Assembly (NCBI RefSeq): GCF_000741525.1
Contig: NZ_JGYP01000002.1
Span: forward strand, 558,001-622,000
DNA from: Bifidobacterium bohemicum DSM 22767
Lineage (GTDB): Bacteria; Actinomycetota; Actinomycetes; Actinomycetales; Bifidobacteriaceae
Length of the DNA stretch: 64,000 nucleotides
Direction: 5' to 3'
The notes below the pieces were generated by a model, which made no database searches, was not told the DNA's origin, and saw only the letters and a program-made list of their open reading frames with translations. Positions 57,155 through 64,000 of the stretch are shown here, piece after piece; positions within the stretch are counted from its first letter, which is position 1; every line of letters begins with the position of its first letter. Both the position numbers and the translations under genes were made by a program.

Positions 57155-58714
57155 TCACCGACCATTCATGGCAATCAGTTCGTCGATGGTGACGAACTCG
57201 AAGCCTTGGGCCTTGAGGCCATCGATGATCGAAGGCAACGCCTGGACATCCTCCGACCGGTCCCCGCCGCCGTCATGCATGAGCACGACCGCGCCGTTGG
57301 ATGCTTTGGAAAGCACCGCGTCACGTATCGACTGCGCGCCGGGAAGCTTCCAATCCGCCGTGTCGATGGTCCAGATCACGTTCGCATCGACAAGATCGCT
57401 GACCTCTCGCCACTGTTCCGCGCCGAAATTACCGTAAGGCGCCCTGACGACCTTGGTCGTGACCCCTGACGCCGCCCTGATGTTGGCGAACCCCTGGATG
57501 ATGTCCGTTCGCAAATCATTGGTGTTGAGCCGTTTCATATCAGGATGCGTGTTGCTGTGACTTGCCACCTGATGGCCTTCGGCGACCATCCGCTGCTCCA
57601 TCTGCGGTTGTCCTGCCGCGTTTCGCCCCACGTCGAAGAACGTGGCCTTGACGTTTTTCGCCTTCAACTCGTCCAAGATGGAACCGCTGAACTTGCTGGG
57701 GCCGTCGTCAAAGGTCAGTGCGATCACCTTGCGTCCCGACGGTTGCGGGGAGAACGTGTCGACGACGACATCCTGCGGTTGTTCGACGATTCCTTTATCG
57801 ACCTTCTCACCGGAAATTTTGCCGGTCCATGTCTCGCTGACGCCCGGCTTACCTTGCTTCCTGAGCTTTTGAATCACTCCGTGGCCATTCATGGCAACGC
57901 CGTAAGGAATCTCGGCGCGCTTGACATCGTGCCCCTCGGTAACGTCCTTGCCGTTTTCCGCGGTTATCGTTGCGTTTTCGGTCAAATTCATCGAGTAGAG
58001 ACTGTCGGGAATGGCCATTGACGCTTGCCTGCCGGAATCACGATTAGCGACCGGCCTGGAACGGGCGGTATTCTCGACGTCCTTACCAGCATTCTTGGCA
58101 CCATCGGCAGAGCCGTCACTGATTGATATTAGGTGTCCATTGAGGCTGTACCGTACGGGCCCGCCGCCGACCTTGTCGAGGACCCTGCCCGACAACGACA
58201 GCAGTCTGCCCGGCTTTGCGCCAAAATTTCCAGTGCTCTTCGCCAGCTCTCCCAGCGTCGCATCGACGCGCACCATCCGCGTCTCACCGTTGACGTTTAC
58301 GGGAATACGCCGCCAGTGACTCCACCATTGGAAGCAGCTCCAACCGCCCATGCACAGTGCAACGGTCGCCACGACCAGTGTCACCAGCACCTTCCGCAGG
58401 ACTCGCGCCCCACCGCCATAATCGCCGGTCAGACCATGGCGGGCACGGATTGCATTACGCCCCCCCCCGCCATTACCGACCCCAGCGACCGGCGCATCCC
58501 CAAGCCCGTCGAGCATCACCGAAAAACCATCCGGATCAGGCGAACGGATGGCGGCATCGGCAACGTTCAGATCTTCGGGCTCAAAACGGTCAGCGGAACC
58601 ATTCATCAACGGAATGGCCTGTACATCACCCGGACCGTTCGCAGGCCCGCCGTTCACGGAACCGCTTGGCGACGTTTGCCCATAAGACACGGAATGTTCG
58701 TCTTCACCGGCCAT
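57155..58714 (-). CDS. Membrane-anchored polysaccharide deacetylase with a G9 tract
   Basis: 519 residues from MAGEDEHSVSYGQT with AAAGGGGAG upstream. A polar N-terminus containing Gly82-85 (encoded by G9) precedes a membrane helix at about 106-124. Then comes a DUF348-like module (VNVNGETRMVRV), a linker, and a C-terminal NodB domain: ALTFDDGPS, SNTHPDM, RAPYGNF, DTADW, LMHDGGG. All metal and catalytic residues are present. It probably removes acetyl groups from peptidoglycan GlcNAc, giving lysozyme resistance. A shift in the G9 tract would truncate it before the membrane helix. Confidence 0.88.
   Translation of the reverse strand: MAGEDEHSVSYGQTSPSGSVNGGPANGPGDVQAIPLMNGSADRFEPEDLNVADAAIRSPDPDGFSVMLDGLGDAPVAGVGNGGGGRNAIRARHGLTGDYGGGARVLRKVLVTLVVATVALCMGGWSCFQWWSHWRRIPVNVNGETRMVRVDATLGELAKSTGNFGAKPGRLLSLSGRVLDKVGGGPVRYSLNGHLISISDGSADGAKNAGKDVENTARSRPVANRDSGRQASMAIPDSLYSMNLTENATITAENGKDVTEGHDVKRAEIPYGVAMNGHGVIQKLRKQGKPGVSETWTGKISGEKVDKGIVEQPQDVVVDTFSPQPSGRKVIALTFDDGPSKFSGSILDELKAKNVKATFFDVGRNAAGQPQMEQRMVAEGHQVASHSNTHPDMKRLNTNDLRTDIIQGFANIRAASGVTTKVVRAPYGNFGAEQWREVSDLVDANVIWTIDTADWKLPGAQSIRDAVLSKASNGAVVLMHDGGGDRSEDVQALPSIIDGLKAQGFEFVTIDELIAMNGR
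58460..58468 (-). repeat. G9 tract inside the deacetylase coding region
   Basis: Nine G on the coding strand (nine C as written) make three Gly codons and keep the gene in frame. Gain or loss of one base would switch the gene off. Confidence 0.85.
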
Positions 58715-58966
58715 CAGCTCCCCTTTGCACCGCTCCGATACGCGCCCCTCCACCGACAAGGATAGCCCGAACAGGGAAAACGCGCCGAACCGACCGTCCA
58801 AAACGTGGAATCGGGCAGCAGCAAGAATCACCTGGCCCGCGTCTTAGGCTTCCGAGGATGCATCGGGCTCCCATCAACAACCCTTGTGGAGCAAACGTCA
58901 CCGGGCACAGACACGGTGATTCATCGTAGCCGCAGACCCGCAAAGATGCTCATGCCCCTGAAGAAC

Positions 58967-60257
58967 TCATGCGCCTAAAGTCGTAATGGGAGCGACATAA
59001 ACGCCCTCTTCGGTTCGATATGCAAATGCGCCATTGCCTACGACGACCATCAAAAACGACGGCTCCTGCTGTTGGGAGTATGGATTCGCCATGATTTTGT
59101 CGCGAACCTTCATCAACGATCGGACCCCATCAGGCACTCCGTTTTCACCCAACTTGATTTCAATCGCACTCCAACGCCCGTCGGCCAACTCAATAATCGC
59201 GTCCGCTTCGAGCCCCTTGTCATCGCGGTAAAAATACACATGAGGATTATCCACACCAATCCATGCGGAGGTGTAAACCAACAGGTCACGGATTACCAGA
59301 TTCTCGAACATATCACCGAAAATCTGCCCCTCGCCAAGAAGCCTCCGCGGGTTGATACCCAACGCCGAAACCGCCAGCGAAGGATCGACGAAATAACGTT
59401 TTGGCTTGACACGCAAGCGATTACGAGACTTTACGGGACCATCCCAACACGGCAACTCTTCGATAATGAATTCGCGTTGCAGCATGTCTATGTAGCTCTG
59501 AGTCGTACTTCGTGCAGGACTGCTTTCAGACGTTACGTCATCACCGCACATATCGCGGCTTAACGTCGTGATGGTCGCCGCCTTCGTATTATTTCTGGCC
59601 AGAGAGGCGATAACGCGTCGTGTCATGGCCGGGGCTTTGCCCGACCGTGGAGCGTTATCTTCAGCGACGGCTTCCAAATACTGCCCCGGAAGGTACAGCG
59701 CGTCCTCGAGGGAACGGGTAAGGGAAGAAGGCCAGCCTCCGCGACAAACCCACTGCGCGATGCTGCTTAGCGAACCACTCGCCGCCGTACGCGTGAATTC
59801 TCCGTCAAACAGGCCATGCAGTGAAATCTCGCCGTTCGATAACCCTTGTTCCACAAGGCTCATCGGGCGCAGGCGCAGGTGAGCTATACGGCCAGCACCA
59901 CTATGCTCATACTGCTCGAGCGGCGGTGCGCTGGAACCGGTTAGGAGGTATTGACCTGGACGATTGGCAGCTTGGTCGACAGCATGGCGCACCGCATCGC
60001 GGACGGTGGGGGGCGATCTGCCATTCATCGATTAAATGTGGTTGATCCCCGACCAACGCAACGGTGGGGTCAGCTTGCGCCAATGGTCTGACCCGATAAT
60101 CGTCCAAACTAACCACACTGTTTGCATGTGCCAAACCGGACCAGGTTTTGCCGCACCCTTTGGCGCCGTCGATTTGCACGGCACCGAACACCTCTAAGAG
60201 TTTAGCTATCTTTGCGTCGACAAGCCTAGGCCTGTACTCGCCAGGTTTCAGAGCCAT
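58967..60257 (-). pseudogene. AAA-ATPase with DUF4143 domain, frame broken at a G6/C6 tract
   Basis: N-terminal part (from MALKPGEYRPRL at 60257) has the P-loop GAKGCGKTWSGL and the Walker B-like HLIDEWQIA. Right after that, six C on the coding strand (60008-60013) throw the frame. The second frame continues at once with PTVRDAVRHAVDQAANRPGQ and LLTGSSAPP (sensor-like), then the C-terminal DUF4143 nuclease-like domain ending near 58967. Five C would give one 429-residue protein. These ATPases are of unknown role, often in accessory DNA. Start has GAGGTG-type site (TGGAGGTGAATA). Confidence 0.75.
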
Positions 60258-60272
60258 TATTCACCTCCATCA
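60258..60272 (-). promoter_or_regulatory. Ribosome site of the DUF4143 gene
   Basis: Minus-strand TGGAGGTGAATA lies directly before the ATG at 60257 and fixes this start. Confidence 0.7.
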
Positions 60273-60364
60273 TACATTTTACGCCGTTTCTATCTTACAT
60301 TTTACACCATTTTGAACTTATATTTTACACCATTTACATCTTACATTTTACGCTTTACTGTTTG
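60273..60364. repeat. Four direct repeats with exact 23-bp period (TACATTTTAC)
   Basis: TACATTTTAC (third copy TATATTTTAC) starts at 60273, 60296, 60319 and 60342, always 23 bases apart; the bases after it (ACC or GCC, ATTT) are also partly shared. They lie immediately upstream of the DUF4143 gene and probably form its operator or promoter array. The period is not a multiple of three, so they are not protein repeats. Confidence 0.75.
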
Positions 60365-60401
60365 TCGAAATGCTTACACCGTTCCGCAAAGTGCCAACCT
60401 T

Positions 60402-60539
60402 GGAAGTCAAAACGGTCCAAGTTCGGAAACAAAAACGATCCGACTCCGGAAACGAGACGCGTCCAAGTCAGGTATTGGAAATGGTTCAATTCAGGAAGTA
60501 AAAACGGTCCAATATTGGAAACAGGACGGCGCAAACGCT
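60402..60539. repeat. Six degenerate direct repeats with 23-bp period (GGAA...ACGGTCC)
   Basis: Units start at 60402, 60425, 60448, 60471, 60494 and 60517. Shared features are GGAA at the start and AAAACGGTCCAA at about positions 8-19; the fourth unit is the most diverged. The period equals that of the neighbouring array but the unit sequence is different and out of phase with it. The following 60540-60756 shows nothing recognisable. Confidence 0.7.
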
Positions 60540-60756
60540 TGATAATCCAGGAAAACTAGTTTATTGAATTATATGAACAAAACCGACGATACGAGCAATC
60601 CGGCCTACCTACGAGCATGCAAATACACATTCAACCGACAACTGGTTCATGCTATCACGTCAGGGTAATTGCCTCACACTCGACGGTCTGAACTTGAGAG
60701 CAAAAACGTTTTCATATCCGAAGACAGTCAGTCGAACAAAACTATGACAAAAGCGA

Positions 60757-60773
60757 TACTATATTATATAGTA
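60757..60773. promoter_or_regulatory. Perfect palindrome, candidate PadR operator
   Basis: TACTATATTATATAGTA is a perfect 17-base palindrome overlapping -10-like sequence, about 80 bases before the PadR-like reading frame. PadR regulators bind such AT-rich palindromes and repress their own promoters. Confidence 0.5.
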
Positions 60774-60837
60774 CTCTTATCGAGAGTAGTTTCGCTGAAA
60801 GTTGGGATGAACACGGCCACGACTTCTCCGACTATCG

Positions 60838-61197
60838 ATGGTGCTTGGCGCGCTCAAAGATCATCCGATGAACGCCTACGATATCAATAAATTCCTGGCT
60901 CCACGCGGCACGGGCAACTGGGTGAAGGTCAGCGAGCAATCCGTATATCGCATCACACTCAGGCTGTGCGAGCACGGATTCACCCGTATCGACAGTTCCG
61001 AAAGCGCTTCGGCGTCAAAGCGGATCTATGCCATCAACCGCGCCAGGCCAGGCGCGATTCCACGCGATTCCAGCCCTTCAGCGAGGCCCGGGAAACACTG
61101 CTGCTCTGCGCGGACAGTTACGACCTCATCGCCCGTTGGGCGCGTCATTTCCAAGATAATTTTTATGGTGAAGCACCCTCCGAACCCGACTTGGTGA
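60838..61197 (+). pseudogene. PadR-like regulator, N-terminal part, frameshifted
   Basis: The segment VLGALKDHPMNAYDINKFL, then VSEQSVYRITLRLCEHGFTRI and KRIYAINRA, is a PadR-type winged-helix domain. After about residue 70 this frame turns into unlikely sequence (RPGKHCCSARTV). The frame from 60966 then reads FSEARETLLLCADSYDLIARWARHFQDN, which looks like the missing C-terminal dimerisation helices. No ribosome site precedes the ATG at 60838, and an ATG in another frame at 60809 may be the old start, so a second shift is possible. Confidence 0.55.
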
Positions 61198-61928
61198 CAA
61201 CGGCGACGACGGATCAGGCTGGCGGGGAACAGAATTCCACGATGCCGCAGTGCAACCAAAGCCAAAGTACGCACACGAAACGATACGGCACCACCGACAG
61301 CGCCGACAGCGCGGTTGATAGTCAAGCGAACGGCTCAGCCGACGAACCACTATCAATCGACGATATGGCCGAGCGAGCAAACCAACACAACCCGCATCGC
61401 AACCGCGATTCCGCAAGCAAAACAGGTAGCGCAACCGTCGTGGTGCAAGGACAGCGTCTCACCGGTTCGTTGCCCATTTCCCGTTTGGATATTCATCTGC
61501 AATCGATGGCCGGCCGCGGCCGCATCGCCGACACCGAAGATTTCGAGGTACGCTTGCACCATTGCAAAGCGGCAGATTTCCGAATCGTCAACAAAGCGGG
61601 AACCCTGAGCGTGGCCAACATCGGCACGCCGTGGGACAGCTTCTCGTTCGCGATGTTCAACCCCGCGCAATGGAACACAGGCGTCGAAGTGGCGGACGTC
61701 GAGATTCACAGCGGCTCCATGAAGTGGGACGGCACGGCAAGCAAAACGTTCAATTTCGAGTGCCACAGCGGCTCCGCGCAAATCACAGGACTGCCGCAGG
61801 GCTACGGCTACACGACCCAAATCAGCGGAAGCACGGTTCTTATTGACGGCGAATCAGCGCTCAGCAGCCGACCAGGTTCGCCCATGCTCAACCTCGATCT
61901 GCGTTCCAACAGCGCGTCGGTGCAGTGA
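60966..61928 (+). CDS. ORF joining PadR C-terminal helices to a DUF4097-like beta domain
   Basis: 320 codons open. The first 30 are probably shadow of the PadR gene; about 40-65 look like PadR C-terminal helices; about 75-160 are a polar linker (Ser/Thr/Asp/Gln). From about 160 (VVVQGQRLTGSLPISRLDIHL) to the end the sequence alternates short strands (VEIHSGSMKWDG, FECHSGSAQITG), like the DUF4097 beta-helix-like repeat. Either two genes were fused by decay or this is a real regulator with an added sensor domain. It lies on the opposite strand to the ABC genes and converges with them. Confidence 0.45.
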   Translation: MRARIHPYRQFRKRFGVKADLCHQPRQARRDSTRFQPFSEARETLLLCADSYDLIARWARHFQDNFYGEAPSEPDLVTTATTDQAGGEQNSTMPQCNQSQSTHTKRYGTTDSADSAVDSQANGSADEPLSIDDMAERANQHNPHRNRDSASKTGSATVVVQGQRLTGSLPISRLDIHLQSMAGRGRIADTEDFEVRLHHCKAADFRIVNKAGTLSVANIGTPWDSFSFAMFNPAQWNTGVEVADVEIHSGSMKWDGTASKTFNFECHSGSAQITGLPQGYGYTTQISGSTVLIDGESALSSRPGSPMLNLDLRSNSASVQ

Positions 61929-62068
61929 CGGCCGACGCTCCCCGGCGGTCATCGACGTCCGACCGCGAGATTCCGGCCAAGACCCGCTATGCGACGGACT
62001 GGAACCGCTGAACATTGGCCGCCACCGAATTGCCGAGGTCAACCCCACGACCGAAACCGCTTAAGTTG

Positions 62069-62821
62069 TTATGCCCGTACTTTCGCCGCTTTCGTAGGGT
62101 CGTTGAAGACCACGGCACCCTCGACGTCCCCTCCGGCGGCCACATAGGCCTCACGAGCCGCATCGTCATTCCACCGCTCACCCACGAGCACGCCATGGTT
62201 GAGCATGATCTCACGCTGGGCGCACGATGCGACAAGCGCGTCGTGCGTCACCACGATGATGGTAGTGCCCCGGGCGTTGAGCTCGCGGAAGAGATCAAGC
62301 ACGATCTGCTCGTTCTTCTCATCAAGATTGCCAGTCGGCTCGTCGGCAAGGATGAGCTTGGGATGGTTGATCAGGGCACGGGCGATGCACACGCGCTGCT
62401 GTTCGCCGCCGGAAAGCTGGCCGGGCAGGTGTCGGGCGCGGGTCTTGAGGCCCACATGGTCGAGCGCCTCAAGCGCCTGGCGCTCGTCGACGACGGAATG
62501 GTAGTACTGCGCCACCATCACGTTCTCGACCGCCGTCAGATGTGGGACGAGGTAGAACTTCTGAAAGACCAGACCGATGACGTTCTTGCGCACGTCGGCC
62601 AGCTGCGAGGCGTTCAAATCATCGAGCCTACGACCTTCAAGCTCCACGGTGCCGCCGGACGGCTTATCCATGCAGCCGATGATGTTCATCAGCGTCGTCT
62701 TGCCGGAACCGGACGAACCGACGATCGCGAGCCACTGGCCTTCGGGAACGCTGAGCGTCAGGTCGTCCACGGCATGAAGATCGCCGTATGTCTTCGAAAT
62801 ATGGTTGAGTTCAAGCAGCAT
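62069..62821 (-). CDS. ABC transporter ATP-binding protein (MacB/LolD type)
   Basis: 250 residues from [15 protein letters not shown] with AAAGGGG upstream. Complete ABC signature: Walker [11 protein letters not shown], the family-specific [14 protein letters not shown]-loop [17 protein letters not shown] signature, Walker [14 protein letters not shown]. This subfamily pairs with FtsX/MacB permeases to drive mechanical work or extrusion of peptides, lipoproteins or drugs. It follows its permease gene. Confidence 0.93.
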   Translation of the reverse strand: MLLELNHISKTYGDLHAVDDLTLSVPEGQWLAIVGSSGSGKTTLMNIIGCMDKPSGGTVELEGRRLDDLNASQLADVRKNVIGLVFQKFYLVPHLTAVENVMVAQYYHSVVDERQALEALDHVGLKTRARHLPGQLSGGEQQRVCIARALINHPKLILADEPTGNLDEKNEQIVLDLFRELNARGTTIIVVTHDALVASCAQREIMLNHGVLVGERWNDDAAREAYVAAGGDVEGAVVFNDPTKAAKVRA

Positions 62822-62901
62822 TGCCGCCCCTTTCCGTAAGTATTGAAACAAAAGTCAAGTCATTCGGTTTTGATGCATGGGGTTTATGAGTCATCCCGTA
62901 T

Positions 62902-64000
62902 TCACTCCTCGCGCAACACAACAGCCGGATCGATGCGCACGGCCGAGTGAATCGGCAACAATGAAGCCACAACGGCTACGAGGGCGGCAAGCAGAACGGA
63001 AGCGACGGCAAGCGGCCAGTTCACGGCCAGATGCTGACCGAATACCGACGAGCTGAGTTCCCGTGCGAGCAGATAGCCGGCCACCGTGCCCACGAGACCA
63101 CCCAACAAGCCATAAATCGCGGATTCCACCGTGAATTCGAGGGCGATGTCGCGCGAGGAGGCGCCAAGGGCCTTACGCAAGGCGATTTCCCCCTGCCTCT
63201 GCGCGACGATTGATGAGATCGTGGTGCCGACCCCGACCAGCGTCAGCGTCAGCACCACGAGCGTGACGATGAGGAGCAGCGTGCGCAGCATGGTGACGAT
63301 GCGCACGTTCGAGGCCGTGATACGCGTGACTTTCTGAGCCTTCGCGGCCAGAGACGGCCGCCTGTTGATTGCATTGGCCAAGGCGCCAAGGGCGGCGTCC
63401 GGGGCATTGACCGAATACTCGACCACGTCGGCGCCACGCTCAAAACCGGTCATTTTGGCGACGTCGGCGTTTGAAGCGTAGACTATCTCATCCTCACTGC
63501 CACCGGTGTCGACGATGCCGGCGACGCGAAATTCCATGCCACCGGCGTTCGGCGCGGTCGGATGCCATTCGGCCGGCGAGACGCACGGGTTCTCGTATCG
63601 CATCACCGCTGAGGAGACGTGGCCGCCAGCGGGCTCGATATAGGACATTTTCATGCCCGCCATGCCCCTGCTCATACCTTTTTCGGAATCATGCGACATA
63701 CCGGACATATCGCCACCTGATCCATCCGACGAATCAAGCGACATACCAGCCATGCCACCGCTCGCAGTATTCCCCGAGCCGTGCGACATACCGGACATCC
63801 CGGAGTGCTTGTCCCCGGATTCGTCGGAACCATTGGAACTGTTGGAACCGCTGGAATCATGGGGCGAGGCGGGCACCGACTCGGCTTTGCCCGGGCGATA
63901 TTTCATGGTGATGACCGAGCCGATCTTGACGTCGAGCTTGGTGGCGGCGTCACGCCCCAGCATGACACCACCGTCGCCGGGCCACTTGCCTTCGATGCTC
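62902..64000 (-). CDS. FtsX/MacB-type ABC permease with Met/His-rich loop (partial)
   Basis: The frame is open to the right edge, so the N-terminal part (first membrane helix and part of the outer domain) is missing. The visible outer domain contains a Ser/Gly/Met/His-rich insert of about 75 residues with repeated MSGMSH-like units, then the end of the MacB outer domain and three membrane helices at the C-terminus around LRKALGASSRDIALEF, the conserved cytoplasmic loop, and ending PAVVLREE. Methionine/histidine repeats are typical of copper-handling proteins, so metal binding outside the cell is inferred. It pairs with the ATPase 80 bases downstream. Confidence 0.85.
   Translation of the reverse strand, partial: SIEGKWPGDGGVMLGRDAATKLDVKIGSVITMKYRPGKAESVPASPHDSSGSNSSNGSDESGDKHSGMSGMSHGSGNTASGGMAGMSLDSSDGSGGDMSGMSHDSEKGMSRGMAGMKMSYIEPAGGHVSSAVMRYENPCVSPAEWHPTAPNAGGMEFRVAGIVDTGGSEDEIVYASNADVAKMTGFERGADVVEYSVNAPDAALGALANAINRRPSLAAKAQKVTRITASNVRIVTMLRTLLLIVTLVVLTLTLVGVGTTISSIVAQRQGEIALRKALGASSRDIALEFTVESAIYGLLGGLVGTVAGYLLARELSSSVFGQHLAVNWPLAVASVLLAALVAVVASLLPIHSAVRIDPAVVLREE

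Noticed and set aside
60273..60539. Possible CRISPR array
   Set aside because: Units are contiguous 23-bp repeats without spacers, and no cas genes are nearby.

Overview
The window looks like a piece of a Bifidobacterium chromosome. The evidence is high G+C, actinobacterial marker families (DUF3073, an SCP_3-type sterol-carrier-like protein, DUF6049 next to MurJ and a separate pseudokinase, an Rpf-like factor with a G5 domain, ThrE), AAGGAG-type ribosome sites, and proteins that read like bifidobacterial orthologs throughout. The species is not assigned.

Layout. 1-6.7 kb: the F1Fo ATP synthase operon on the minus strand (atpB-E-F-H-A-G-D; atpC would lie off the left edge). 7.1-8.1 kb: metA. 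8.28-8.35 kb: initiator tRNA-Met, used as an integration site. 8.30-16.97 kb: an integrated element bounded by 48-bp direct repeats of the tRNA 3' half (one mismatch), with a third, diverged copy at 11.56 kb that splits it in two. The left part is an LXG-type polymorphic toxin cassette (two small partner proteins, an LXG protein with a toxin-44-like C-terminus, two related membrane-anchored candidate immunity proteins). The right part is a decaying conjugative or plasmid-like element (unknown ORFs, membrane protein, FtsK-like ATPase, Rep, Xis, tyrosine integrase). 17.4-26.2 kb: accessory genes (membrane protein, guanine deaminase, a large sortase-type adhesin with its neighbour, a PnuC-like transporter). 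26.6-33.1 kb: Zn alcohol dehydrogenase, MalY/PatB C-S lyase, Ser/Thr kinase, DsbA-like protein, tRNA-Thr. 33.4-47.5 kb: conserved cell-envelope and RNA genes (rpf, rsmA, LytR_C protein, cca, Nudix, DUF6049, murJ, pseudokinase). 48.2-55 kb: aminotransferase, ddl, rhomboid protease, SCP protein, DUF3073, trpS. 55-64 kb: ThrE exporter, polysaccharide deacetylase, a frameshifted AAA/DUF4143 gene with two upstream 23-bp-period repeat arrays, a broken PadR-like regulator, and a MacB-type ABC exporter whose permease has a Met/His-rich loop (cut by the right edge).

A theme runs through the accessory parts: G/C homopolymer tracts sit in or next to genes. In three unrelated genes (LXG toxin, a small element gene, the DUF4143 ATPase) a 6-base C tract is exactly one base too long for an open frame. 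A G9 tract in the deacetylase is in frame, and C10 and G10 tracts lie in intergenic DNA. This is either a set of phase-variable switches or a homopolymer sequencing artefact; raw reads would decide. The clearest candidates for a new system are the LXG toxin island in the tRNA-fMet site and the DUF4143 ATPase with its repeat arrays.
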